A DNA stretch of 64,000 bases from Gemmobacter lutimaris (GTDB lineage Bacteria > Pseudomonadota > Alphaproteobacteria > Rhodobacterales > Rhodobacteraceae), in assembly GCF_003570715.1 (NCBI RefSeq), contig NZ_QXXQ01000005.1, positions 186,001-250,000 of the forward strand. The letters are read 5' to 3'. The position numbers and the translations under genes are program-made. Of this stretch, positions 43,855-51,476 are shown piece after piece. Every line of letters starts with the position of its first letter. The stretch's first letter is position 1. The notes beneath the pieces are model-generated. The model did no database searches, was not told where the DNA came from, and saw nothing but the letters and a program-made list of their open reading frames with translations.

Positions 43855-46338
43855 ATGTTGGAACAGGCGGTCGGCCTATCGGAAATCGGCTTTGCGCTGC
43901 ATTGGCTGCATCAGCGGTCAAAGCGGCCCATCGGCAAGGATTGGGCGAATAAGCCCGTAAACTCGCCCCAGAAATTGCGGGATACATTCGACCCCAAGTT
44001 CAACTTGGGTGTCCGTCTCGGAAAATGGTCAAACCTCAGCGGGTTTTTCCTTTACATCATCGACGTTGATATTCGTAAGCCCGAACTTGCCCAGGACGCG
44101 CTGGACAAGCTGGGCGACATGCTGCCCGAATTGAACACGCATGTCGCGCCCTGCGTCGTGTCGGGTTCGGGGGGCGCAAGCCGTCACTATTACCTGCTTT
44201 GCGACAAGCCTTTCCCGTCACGGAAGTTCGCCCATAGCCCCAGCTTCACGCTGGTATGGGATGACGACAAGGGCCGTGACGTTAAGAAGTGGGATTGGGA
44301 ACTCCACTTGCTTGGCACTGGTTCGCAGGCCGTAATTCCGCCCTCGATCCACCCCGATACCGGCAAGCGGTATAAATGGATCAGGGAGTTTGACAGGTTC
44401 GACTTCGAGTTCGGCGCAATCGACCCGGTTCCTGCCGAAGCCTTGGAGCGGCTTGTCGGCTATGAAAGCGTTGGGGAGATAAACCCCGAACGCCTTCGGC
44501 CCATGGGGCTGAGCCTGAGCGACATGCGGGATTACCTCGTTGACCTGCCGGTTGAAACGTGGGTCGAGGACCGTGACGGCTGGTATCGCCTCGGCATGGC
44601 GATTCACCACGAAACGGCGGGCAGCGTTGCGGGTTTCGACCTGTGGTGTGAGATTTCGCGCCAGTCGAAGAAGTTCGATGAGCGGGACTCCAAGCGGGTC
44701 TGGAAATCGTTCAGGGACCGCAGCGACCGCCTGCCGTTCCGCATGGCTTCTATCGTGGCCGTGGTCAACGACATGCGGATGGAAAGCGAGTTCGAGGACT
44801 ACGGCGAGGATGATCTTGACGCCGAGGTGGCGGCGGCCCGCGCCGAGGACGAAGGCACGACGCCGGGCATGTTCGATGACCTGTTGGGCGACGCCAACGG
44901 GAAGGTGCCGGGTCGCAAGCCCTCGAAGTCCCAAGTGGCTCTGGCGCGGCAGCAAGCCGAAGATGCGCTTGGCAAAGAGGTGCCGAAATGGATCAGGCGC
45001 ATGAACCAGAAGCACGCCCTTCTTCGCAACGAGGGGCGGACTGTGGTGATGGATTTCAAGGCGAACGGTGACGTTGCGTTCGGCTCTGTGTCCGATCTTC
45101 ATCAGCTATATGAAAACGACCGGCGCCCGAAAGACGATACCACGGTGCCGGTGTCGAAGCTGTGGATGCAGCATAGCGGGCGAAGGACTTACCCCAATGG
45201 GGTGGTGTTTCTGCCAGGCAAAGACCTCGAAGGGACATACAACTATTGGCAGGGCTTTTCCGTTGAGCCTGACGGCACGAAGTCGTGCGCGCTTTTCCTG
45301 CGCCACCTCCGCGAAGTCTATTGCCAGAACGACGAAGACCTTTTCAGTTACCTGATCCGGTATTTCGCCCATCTGGTCCAGCAGCCCGAGGACAAACCGG
45401 GGGTCGCGCTGGTGGTTCGCGGCGGCAAGGGCTGGGGCAAGGACACGCTGTTCGAATACATCGGGCGCCTGTGCATGAACCACTACGTCGGCGTGTCGCA
45501 CAAGGATCATGTCGTCGGCAAGTTCAACCACCACGTTATGAAATGCCTCGTCCTCCACATGGAAGAAGCATTTTGGGCCGGTGATAAAGCCGCCGATGGC
45601 CAGCTAAAGAGCCTGATCACAAGGCCGACGATCCTCATCGAACCCAAGGGGTTGAATCCCTTCACAATGAACAGCGTGCTGCGCCTGTTCATCACATCGA
45701 ACGAAGATTGGGTTGTGCCAGCGACGCCGGGCGAACGCCGGTATTGCGTGTTGGACGCCAGTTCGAAACATAAGGGGAACCACGCCTATTTCCGCGCATT
45801 GCGGGCCGAGATGGACGGCGATGGTCCTGCGGCATTGCTGTATCACCTCCTGAATATCGACCTCACCGGCTTCGAAGTAAGGGAAGTGCCGAATACCGCT
45901 GCCTTGGGTGAACAGAAACTTCAGGGCCTCAAGAACGTGGACCGCTGGTGGTTCGACGTTCTTCAGCAGGGTTACATCGAAGGGTTCGGCCGCGAAGCGG
46001 ACAATATCGACACGCTGTCATGGGCCAATGGCGAAGTGAGAGTTGCGAAGGCCGAATTGCGAGAGGTATATGAGCGGTGGCTGAGAACTAGGCGCTATGA
46101 CGGCGAGGCGCTTTCCCCGGTCCATTTCACGAAACGCCTGCGCTACCTGCTTCCCGGTATGGTATTGACCAGGTATCGCGGATCAGCGGGACTCGCCCAG
46201 GGGTTCGTAATTCCTGATTTGCAGCGCGCCAGGACCGAGTTCGAAACCGCCATTGGATCGGTGATCAATTGGGAAGGCGAAGGCGCCGTTGTCGATGAAA
46301 CGGAAGACGATGATCTGAGCAATGGCGAGGGGGATTGA
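43855..46338 (+). CDS. Prim-pol/DUF5906 primase-helicase
   Basis: An 827-residue replication initiator-type protein. The N-terminal 200 residues resemble the bifunctional primase/polymerase domain (GKDWANKPVNSP, FLYIIDVDIRKPE, SGSGGASRHYYL). A linker (about 310-375) contains EFEDYGEDDLDAE and MFDDLLGD. The C-terminal SF3-type helicase has Walker A RGGKGWGKDTL (about 522), VLHMEEAFWAGD and the sensor FITSNEDWVVPA, matching DUF5906. It should unwind and prime at the element's origin. Confidence 0.88.
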   Translation: MLEQAVGLSEIGFALHWLHQRSKRPIGKDWANKPVNSPQKLRDTFDPKFNLGVRLGKWSNLSGFFLYIIDVDIRKPELAQDALDKLGDMLPELNTHVAPCVVSGSGGASRHYYLLCDKPFPSRKFAHSPSFTLVWDDDKGRDVKKWDWELHLLGTGSQAVIPPSIHPDTGKRYKWIREFDRFDFEFGAIDPVPAEALERLVGYESVGEINPERLRPMGLSLSDMRDYLVDLPVETWVEDRDGWYRLGMAIHHETAGSVAGFDLWCEISRQSKKFDERDSKRVWKSFRDRSDRLPFRMASIVAVVNDMRMESEFEDYGEDDLDAEVAAARAEDEGTTPGMFDDLLGDANGKVPGRKPSKSQVALARQQAEDALGKEVPKWIRRMNQKHALLRNEGRTVVMDFKANGDVAFGSVSDLHQLYENDRRPKDDTTVPVSKLWMQHSGRRTYPNGVVFLPGKDLEGTYNYWQGFSVEPDGTKSCALFLRHLREVYCQNDEDLFSYLIRYFAHLVQQPEDKPGVALVVRGGKGWGKDTLFEYIGRLCMNHYVGVSHKDHVVGKFNHHVMKCLVLHMEEAFWAGDKAADGQLKSLITRPTILIEPKGLNPFTMNSVLRLFITSNEDWVVPATPGERRYCVLDASSKHKGNHAYFRALRAEMDGDGPAALLYHLLNIDLTGFEVREVPNTAALGEQKLQGLKNVDRWWFDVLQQGYIEGFGREADNIDTLSWANGEVRVAKAELREVYERWLRTRRYDGEALSPVHFTKRLRYLLPGMVLTRYRGSAGLAQGFVIPDLQRARTEFETAIGSVINWEGEGAVVDETEDDDLSNGEGD

Positions 46339-46346
46339 GGCGCGCC

Positions 46347-47039
46347 ATGCCAGCGTATCGCTCAGACGCCGAGACGCAAATCCGCACCGCCGTTGTTGAA
46401 GAACTGCGCCGCGTCATGCCCTGCGCCCGCATCATCCATGAGGTGAACGCTTTCTCGTTCGGCAACCGGATCGACGTGCTGGCCGTGGCAACGGATCGGA
46501 TCGTTGCGGTTGAAATCAAGTCGGAGCGCGACAAGCTGGACCGGCTGGAACGCCAGATCGAGGCGATGCGCGGCATTGCCCATGTCACCATCGCCGCGCT
46601 TCACCAGAGGTTCTTGCGGCGATCCCACCTGGACGGCTTGACTGCGCCCGACGAGGCCCGTGGCGCGCTTGTGTGGGTCTATCCCAGGGCGACGCGCCAC
46701 GGTCATCCCGAGGTGGGCCAGAGGTGGCTCATGCCGGGCCAATGGGGTGGTGCCGCGACGCACCGCGATATGCGGCTCAGGGATGGCTCCAAAGCCGTGA
46801 CGATGCTTTGGCGCGACGAATTGATTTCGATCTGCCGCAGGGCCGGGATTGAGCGTGTTTCGGCGCTACGCATGGACGAACTGGCCGACTTGATCCGCTG
46901 GCGGCTGACCGGGGCAGAGATAACCCGTGCGGTGTGCCGCGAATTGCGGCAACGCCGCTGTGCCGAGGCCGATCCACCGATTTTTGATGATTGCGGCGCG
47001 GAGCCGCCGCGCGATCCATTCGAAGGGCTGTTGGGATGA
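46347..47039 (+). CDS. PD-(D/E)XK nuclease-like protein
   Basis: A 230-residue protein. FSFGNRIDVLAVATDRIVAVEIKSERDKL (quoted here in part: NRIDVLAV and IVAVEIKSERD) gives the Asp and ExK of a PD-(D/E)XK fold, like MmcB-type DNA repair proteins. The C-terminal half is basic and helical and may bind DNA. It ends DPFEGLLG, a weak match to the DDLLG tails. ATG 46347 is 8 bp after the primase stop. Confidence 0.72.
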   Translation: MPAYRSDAETQIRTAVVEELRRVMPCARIIHEVNAFSFGNRIDVLAVATDRIVAVEIKSERDKLDRLERQIEAMRGIAHVTIAALHQRFLRRSHLDGLTAPDEARGALVWVYPRATRHGHPEVGQRWLMPGQWGGAATHRDMRLRDGSKAVTMLWRDELISICRRAGIERVSALRMDELADLIRWRLTGAEITRAVCRELRQRRCAEADPPIFDDCGAEPPRDPFEGLLG

Positions 47040-47350
47040 GCGTTGTGGCACATTGCGATGAAACGCGGCGCCGCGTCAGGCTCACGCTCTGGGCCTATGC
47101 CTACGAGTTTCGCCATGACGCCTTGGTGCCTGACGCGGTGTTCGACGCCGAGGCCCGGCGCGTCGATCTGAGCCGCAGCACCAGCCGCCCCGATCTGGAC
47201 CAGTGGTGGCGCGACAACTTCGATCCCAGCACCGGGGTATGGATCAGGCGCCACCCCGAACTGACCGTTGTGGCGCGGCTCTATGTCACGCTGAAGCGCG
47301 CCAAGCGGGCCTGGTTGATCCGCAGCCTGTTCCGCGATGTTCTGGGGTAG
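47036..47350 (+). CDS. LigA Ia-domain-like small protein
   Basis: A 104-residue protein coupled to the nuclease by ATGA overlap. LTLWAYAYEFRHDALVPDAV and the later VDLSRSTSRPDLDQWW resemble the Ia subdomain of NAD-dependent DNA ligase, which recognises the nicotinamide moiety, but the adenylation and OB domains are absent. Such stand-alone LigA-related proteins occur in alphaproteobacterial phages. It may modulate the host ligase or bind NAD. Confidence 0.6.
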   Translation: MSVVAHCDETRRRVRLTLWAYAYEFRHDALVPDAVFDAEARRVDLSRSTSRPDLDQWWRDNFDPSTGVWIRRHPELTVVARLYVTLKRAKRAWLIRSLFRDVLG

Positions 47351-47404
47351 TGATGCCAAAGGCAAACAGTCGAGCGTAAGCTCTGAGCGGCATCACTACC
47401 CCAG
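47342..47404. terminator. Perfect 16-bp inverted repeat between convergent genes
   Basis: CTGGGGTAGTGATGCC (47342-47357) and GGCATCACTACCCCAG (47389-47404) are exact complements separated by 31 bp. The left arm overlaps the LigA-like stop and the right arm ends 8 bp before the convergent stop at 47413. The position suits a bidirectional terminator, but there is no T-run. A protein-binding or recombination site is possible. Confidence 0.5.
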
Positions 47405-47412
47405 CGTATTTC

Positions 47413-47754
47413 CTAGTCACTGTCGCGCAGTGCGTCCCTCAGAGCGTCGTCAACCATTTTGTCGAAGGTCAGTTGGTCAGGATCGTCCTTGCCGTAGGGG
47501 TAGTTCGGCTCCGCGTCCAGGATCACACTCCTGATGAAGTCCCCCTTGAGTTCCCCTGCCATCATCTTCCCGAGACGTTTGGCAACGTTGGTTTCAATTT
47601 TTGCCCGCTGTCGATCCATCTGTTCAACTGCGTCAGTCAACCTGCTGAGTGCGTCGATGAGTAGATCGCTCGGGTGAACGCCATCGCTGTTAAGCGCAAG
47701 CTTGGCACTGGAAAGTTGACGTCTAATCTCAGCGAAATCATAAGGTTGTGACAT
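47413..47754 (-). CDS. Hypothetical coiled-coil protein
   Basis: A 113-residue protein, start MSQPYDFAEIRR. It is largely helical (LIDALSRLTDAVEQMDRQRAKIE) with an acidic C-terminus. It is oriented against its neighbours in a lower-GC stretch, which suggests an accessory gene. Function unknown. Confidence 0.55.
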   Translation of the reverse strand: MSQPYDFAEIRRQLSSAKLALNSDGVHPSDLLIDALSRLTDAVEQMDRQRAKIETNVAKRLGKMMAGELKGDFIRSVILDAEPNYPYGKDDPDQLTFDKMVDDALRDALRDSD

Positions 47755-47851
47755 GACTTTCCCTAACTTTGTTGTTCGGTGTAGCACCTAGCTTGATACT
47801 ATATGCCTTGCGAGATTACACTCAACCGCAATTTGAAAAACGGAGGTGGGA

Positions 47852-48526
47852 ATGAGTTCACCGGAAATTTGGGCGACGGTAGTGTTTCTTGGAGTTTGCT
47901 TCCTGAGTTATCTAGTTTACGGCCCTGCGCCTTCATCCGAACTGCATGACACAAATTCTGGGGAGGTTGTCAGTTTAATTGACCTTGGATCGCGTGCTCC
48001 CAAGGCGGCTGGCATATACCATGCTGTTTTGATACGACAATCTGGTAATGTTTATCGCGATCTTGGGCTATTTCCGTCGGCGCAGGCGGCACTGGCCGAG
48101 GCGTGTAAATCTTTTCGTAGGGCGAGCGTTGAGATGGTGCGTATTACACATTGCGACGAGACTTCAATGGCGGTCTATCGCAAAATTTACAATTTTCGGG
48201 GGCGAGCGGAAGGCAAAAAATTAGCAGGCGTCACTATCAGGCTTGTTGAAGCTGCTCCCTCGCGTCCCATTGATCAACTGGAAATTAGTTTCCGGGATGC
48301 TGAGAATAAGGGGGGAACAAAATGGGTAGTCTACTTCAATTACCGTTGCAAAAAGTGCGGAGGAACAAAAATTGAAACACCGGATGCGAAGAATGAACTT
48401 GGCGTGGTATTTTGCGAAGGGTGTGGGCATAATTTTGGAACTCTTGCGGAGGTATCCGAGTTGTCCAATAGAAAAGCCGAATATGAGGTTCTACGGTTAG
48501 AATCAGAGCGGGCCGGAGGGAGGTGA
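47852..48526 (+). CDS. Membrane-anchored protein with C-terminal zinc ribbon
   Basis: A 224-residue protein with one N-terminal membrane helix (IWATVVFLGVCFLSYLVYG), a middle domain with no recognised fold, and a zinc ribbon CKKCGG then CEGCGHN near residue 170-195. The local GC is clearly lower than the rest of the element, pointing to recent acquisition. ATG 47852 is 6 bp after GGAGG. It could be a defence or superinfection function, but nothing shows this directly. Confidence 0.6.
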   Translation: MSSPEIWATVVFLGVCFLSYLVYGPAPSSELHDTNSGEVVSLIDLGSRAPKAAGIYHAVLIRQSGNVYRDLGLFPSAQAALAEACKSFRRASVEMVRITHCDETSMAVYRKIYNFRGRAEGKKLAGVTIRLVEAAPSRPIDQLEISFRDAENKGGTKWVVYFNYRCKKCGGTKIETPDAKNELGVVFCEGCGHNFGTLAEVSELSNRKAEYEVLRLESERAGGR

Positions 48527-48533
48527 AATAGGA

Positions 48534-48806
48534 ATGAAGAAGTTCCACTGCACCGCGCCACTTATCATCGGGGCGAACCGCTATGCCGCGAAGTGCTTCC
48601 GCTGCGGCAGGCGCATCGAACCGGGCCAAGGCCAGGTCATTGCGCCTAGCGCCGCCATGGACGCGGTGTGGCACGCCAGTGGCACGGGCTGGCATACCGG
48701 CTATCCCCAGCGCGTGCTTGTGACGCAGCACGCGGAGTGCGCCGCGATCTGGGGCGGCTCGACGCATCATCGCATCCATGGGCCTTGCCTCGCCCCGCCG
48801 CTGTGA
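48534..48806 (+). CDS. Small zinc-finger-like phage protein
   Basis: A 90-residue protein. CFRCGRRIEPGQGQVI with later HAEC and HHRIHGPC suggests a metal-binding knuckle. It begins 8 bp after the membrane-zinc-ribbon gene. Function unknown. Confidence 0.6.
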   Translation: MKKFHCTAPLIIGANRYAAKCFRCGRRIEPGQGQVIAPSAAMDAVWHASGTGWHTGYPQRVLVTQHAECAAIWGGSTHHRIHGPCLAPPL

Positions 48807-48824
48807 AACGCCCGCTCTGCGGCC

Positions 48825-49097
48825 CTAGAAACGTCCTTCTCTGGCATTGTCGCAGAACTCGTCTAGCCGCTTCGTCCGGTTCAGATGGGTGATGATTTCC
48901 CTGGTCCGTGCTTCAACCACTTCGGTGGCGGCATCGGTGCTGATCATCATGTGCCGCGCCCCGGTGGCGCGTTCCAGATCGGCTTGGAGCGGAACGGCTT
49001 GGCCCGAGACAGGGGTGAGCGTGGCGCGGACCAGCGCAAAACCTGTGACGCGCCACGGGGCGCATGTTTCACCACGACCGCCATTCTTCTTCGCCAT
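48825..49097 (-). CDS. Hypothetical small protein next to the putative origin
   Basis: A 90-residue protein, start MAKKNGGRGETCAPW at 49097. The C-terminal ATEVVEARTREIITHLNRTK is helical. It is transcribed leftward, away from the iteron region, from a start about 100 bp from the first iteron. Function unknown; its position would suit a small origin-linked protein. Confidence 0.5.
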   Translation of the reverse strand: MAKKNGGRGETCAPWRVTGFALVRATLTPVSGQAVPLQADLERATGARHMMISTDAATEVVEARTREIITHLNRTKRLDEFCDNAREGRF

Positions 49098-49198
49098 GAG
49101 CCACATTCTGCGCACCCCTTGCCATGGATTCCATCGCCTCGATCCTATTCCGTCGCGGTGCGCCGAAGCGAGGCGTGACGCGGGCCGAATTTGGGCCG

Positions 49199-49520
49199 TT
49201 CAGGGTTGTTACCCTGAACAGTTCAGGGTAAAAAATCGCCACCCTGAACACCTAAGTCTATGATATTTATGACGAAAAGACTGGTGTTCAGGGTGTGCAG
49301 GGTAAAATTGGGGAAAATCGCCAGGAATCTGGGAAAAGCGTCTCAAAGTAGTTCAATGATTAAACTATATCAGATTTTCAGGAATCAGGATGAAAAACCA
49401 CCATGAACACCCTGAACACCCTGAACACTACCATATATTCCAAGTAAAATATAATAAATATATATACTTAGGGTGTTCAGGGTAGTGTTCAGGGTAAACC
49501 CATATGTTCAGGGTAAACCT
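49199..49520. other. Putative replication origin: CCTGAACA iterons flanking an AT-rich core
   Basis: About ten copies of an octamer-to-decamer (ACCCTGAACA or its complement TGTTCAGGGT) occur at 49199-49250, 49285-49294, 49400-49430 and 49471-49516, in both orientations. They surround a segment very rich in A and T at 49431-49470 (ATATTCCAAGTAAAATATAA and following). No gene covers the region. Iterons beside an AT-rich stretch are the usual layout of a plasmid or phage origin, and a prim-pol/helicase gene lies 3 kb away. Confidence 0.7.
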
Positions 49521-49525
49521 TCCTT

Positions 49526-49587
49526 CGTTCGATCCTATATTATTTCAAGCCTAAATAGTTGCAAATGCAATTGAATAGGATCGAACG
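49526..49587. repeat. 13-bp inverted repeat with GATCGAAC core
   Basis: CGTTCGATCCTAT (49526-49538) and ATAGGATCGAACG (49575-49587) are exact complements 36 bp apart, directly right of the iterons. The same GGATCGAACG core is repeated at 49677 and 49745. Confidence 0.7.
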
Positions 49588-49650
49588 AGTGGGGTATTTT
49601 GATACCACTGAAAATGGGGGTAAAAATTTCGGGTCGCCCCGGCTCAAAAT

Positions 49651-49755
49651 CCGTCGATACGTTCCATCCGTCGATAGGATCGAACGGAAAACCGGGCCAG
49701 CGATGGAACCTATCCCATCCGTCGATACGTTCCATCCGTCGATAGGATCGAACGG
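49651..49755 (+). repeat. 37-bp exact direct repeat (two copies)
   Basis: An identical 37-bp sequence beginning CCGTCGATACGTTCCATCCG and ending in the GGATCGAACGG core occupies 49651-49687 and 49719-49755, 68 bp apart. Together with the adjacent inverted repeat it forms a second repeat family beside the iterons. Confidence 0.8.
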
Positions 49756-50032
49756 CGGGCCAGCCGACAGCATCACCCCGGTTCACAGCCGTGGCCCGGT
49801 TGTCGGTTGAGCGTCAGTCTCGAAATCGACGCGGATTGTCAGTAGGTCGTCGGTTTGGAAAGTGGCACGGCCGCAGAACCGCAATGCCGCTGAACCGGAG
49901 TGCCGTCAGACGCGGGGAATTGGGCGTTTCCACCGAAAAAACTGAAAAAGTGCCGATCAACCGAGCCTCGGAGCCTCCCCCCGGCAGGGCCTGGGCCGGG
50001 AAGGACCCGAAGCCAAGCCCTGCCGGGCCAGC

Positions 50033-50227
50033 GGATCGACGGGGGAACGGATCGACGGGGGAACGGATCGACGGGGGAACGGATCGACGGGGGAACGGAT
50101 CGACGGGGGAACGGATCGACGGGGGAACGGATCGACGGGCCAGCGGATCGACGGGCCAGCGGATAGACGGGCCAGCGGATCGACGGGCCACGCCGGGCCA
50201 GACGGATCGACGGGGGAACGGATCGAC
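50033..50227 (+). repeat. 16-bp tandem array
   Basis: GGATCGACGGGGGAAC repeats head to tail from 50033, with ten copies in strict 16-bp register and two more slightly out of phase up to 50227. Later copies read GGATCGACGGGCCAGC. Because 16 is not a multiple of three, all forward frames cycle through the same codons without stops, so the long open frames here are not evidence of a gene. Confidence 0.85.
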
Positions 50228-50249
50228 CGGCCCGGCGCCTTGGCGTGCT

Positions 50250-50427
50250 GATCCTCGAGCGGCTGGCGTGCTGATCCTCGAGCGGCTGGCGTGCTGATCC
50301 TCGACCGGCCCGGCGCCCTGATCCTCGACCGGCCCGGCGCCCTGATCCTCGACCGGCTGGCGCCCTGATCCTCGACCGGCTGGCGCCCTGGCGCCCCGAT
50401 CCTCGACCGGCACGCGGCGCCCTGGCG
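50250..50427 (+). repeat. GC-rich mosaic repeat array 1 (about 7 units)
   Basis: Seven units of a 23/24-bp element built as CTGGC or CCCGGC, then GTGCT, GCCCT or GCCCC, then GATCCTCGA, then CCGG or GCGG. The array follows the 16-bp array and ends in GCGCCCTGGCGTCAAAAC, leading into a promoter/operator cassette. It has no stop codons on the minus strand, which explains a spurious 205-codon frame. Confidence 0.9.
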
Positions 50428-50447
50428 TCAAAACTTGTTATTGCCCG

Positions 50448-50464
50448 ATCAACAAAAGGTTGAC
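50448..50464. promoter_or_regulatory. 17-bp operator-like palindrome with -35 element
   Basis: ATCAACAAAAGGTTGAC lies 54 bp before the gene at 50519. The right arm provides TTGACC as a possible -35, with CAGATT 17 bp downstream. The surrounding 50 bp are nearly identical to those after array 2. Confidence 0.6.
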
Positions 50465-50518
50465 CGCGTAACGCGGCAATGGCAGATTAAGACGTGACGC
50501 GAATCTAGGGGAATTGAA

Positions 50519-50737
50519 ATGATCAAAGATGAATTGACCATTTGGCGCCTGACGTGGAGTCATGCGACCGGCGTTTATTGGCTGGCAATGCGCCTTTGCC
50601 AGCGTGACGACTCCGAGGCTTGGCTGGATATTTTCCGCAAAGATGAGCGCGGCGTTACCTTTGCGGCAAGCCGCAAGAAACCCGCTTTGCCTGACAATGC
50701 GCGCCAAATGGCGCGGCATGTTGCAATGTTTCGCTGA
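50519..50737 (+). CDS. Hypothetical small protein
   Basis: A 72-residue protein beginning MIKDELTIWRLTWSHATGVY, preceded by AGGGGAATTG. It is the first of three small genes between arrays 1 and 2, running under the operator at 50448. No domain recognised. Confidence 0.6.
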   Translation: MIKDELTIWRLTWSHATGVYWLAMRLCQRDDSEAWLDIFRKDERGVTFAASRKKPALPDNARQMARHVAMFR

Positions 50738-50751
50738 TAGGAGTCGATCCG

Positions 50752-51162
50752 ATGAAAACCAGTGTAACCAACAAAATCACCACGGGGCATTTCAGCCTGC
50801 GCGACTCCTTTGATATTCCCGCAGGCACGCCGGTAATCTTCGGGGCGCCGGATTGTGACGGGAAGCCTTTCCCGCATTGGGTGCTGGCCGAAGAAACCGC
50901 CGCGCGGCTTTCCGGCAATCCGCACGACGCCGCGCGGCGGTTTATCGTGGTGCATCCCGATCACGTCACCCCGGCGCCGGGTGACGGCTACGCCGCACAA
51001 CTGGCTCATAGCCGCGCCAATTTGCCAACGCTGGCCGAAGTCAGGGCCATGGCCCGGCGTGAAAAGCGGGAAATTGTGCAGCGCGTGCTTATGGCGGATG
51101 ACACAATTGCCTGTATCAAAGCTGGGCCGCGTGGCGGCCTGAAGATTCTCGGCCGGTTTTAA
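50752..51162 (+). CDS. Hypothetical protein
   Basis: A 136-residue protein preceded by AGGAGTCGATCCG. The N-terminal part is beta-rich (ITTGHFSLRDSFDIPAGTPV, FVVH-like strand FIVVHPDHVTPAPGDGY) and the C-terminus is basic. No family recognised. It is the second gene of the cassette between arrays 1 and 2. Confidence 0.6.
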   Translation: MKTSVTNKITTGHFSLRDSFDIPAGTPVIFGAPDCDGKPFPHWVLAEETAARLSGNPHDAARRFIVVHPDHVTPAPGDGYAAQLAHSRANLPTLAEVRAMARREKREIVQRVLMADDTIACIKAGPRGGLKILGRF

Positions 51163-51176
51163 GGGGAGTCCAGACA

Positions 51177-51401
51177 ATGCGCCCCCTGATCACTGGCCCG
51201 AAGCTGGCAACCGATGAATATATCTATTCGCGCGGCAAGGCGTCGCGCGACGCGGCCGAAGAACGGATTGAGTCGCTGATCTGTGAAGGGGAGATAAGCC
51301 CGGCGGAAAAGCCGCGTGCCGCGCGTTACACGCTGGCCGATGGCGTCACAGCACGCTGGGCCATTGTTTTGACCGATACCGCCCTTTCGCCCTACGTCTG
51401 A
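51177..51401 (+). CDS. Hypothetical small protein
   Basis: A 74-residue protein (MRPLITGPKLATDEYIYSRG and following), preceded by AAGGGGAGTCC. It is the last gene before an intrinsic terminator. No domain recognised. Confidence 0.58.
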   Translation: MRPLITGPKLATDEYIYSRGKASRDAAEERIESLICEGEISPAEKPRAARYTLADGVTARWAIVLTDTALSPYV

Positions 51402-51404
51402 TCC

Positions 51405-51443
51405 GCACGCCAGCACGCCAGCACGCCAGCACGCCAGCACGCC
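51405..51443 (+). repeat. 8-bp tandem repeat
   Basis: GCACGCCA is repeated five times (the last copy partial) between the 51401 stop and the terminator hairpin. It is probably a slippage-prone simple repeat. Confidence 0.75.
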
Positions 51444-51444
51444 G

Positions 51445-51476
51445 GGCCGCCCTACATAGGGCGGCCATTTGCTTTT
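51445..51476 (+). terminator. Intrinsic terminator before array 2
   Basis: GGCCGCCCTA (51445-51454) and TAGGGCGGCC (51457-51466) form a perfect 10-bp stem, followed by ATTTGCTTTT. It ends the three-gene transcript; array 2 begins immediately after it. Confidence 0.88.

Noticed and set aside
47413-48526. Toxin-antitoxin pair
   Set aside because: The two genes are convergent or divergently arranged with a 100-bp gap, and neither shows a toxin or antitoxin motif.
49791-50297. Plus-strand frames through the 16-bp array encoding repeated Gly-Thr-Asp-Arg-Arg peptides
   Set aside because: A stop-free 16-bp repeat keeps all three forward frames open. No ribosome site or non-repeat domain supports a protein.
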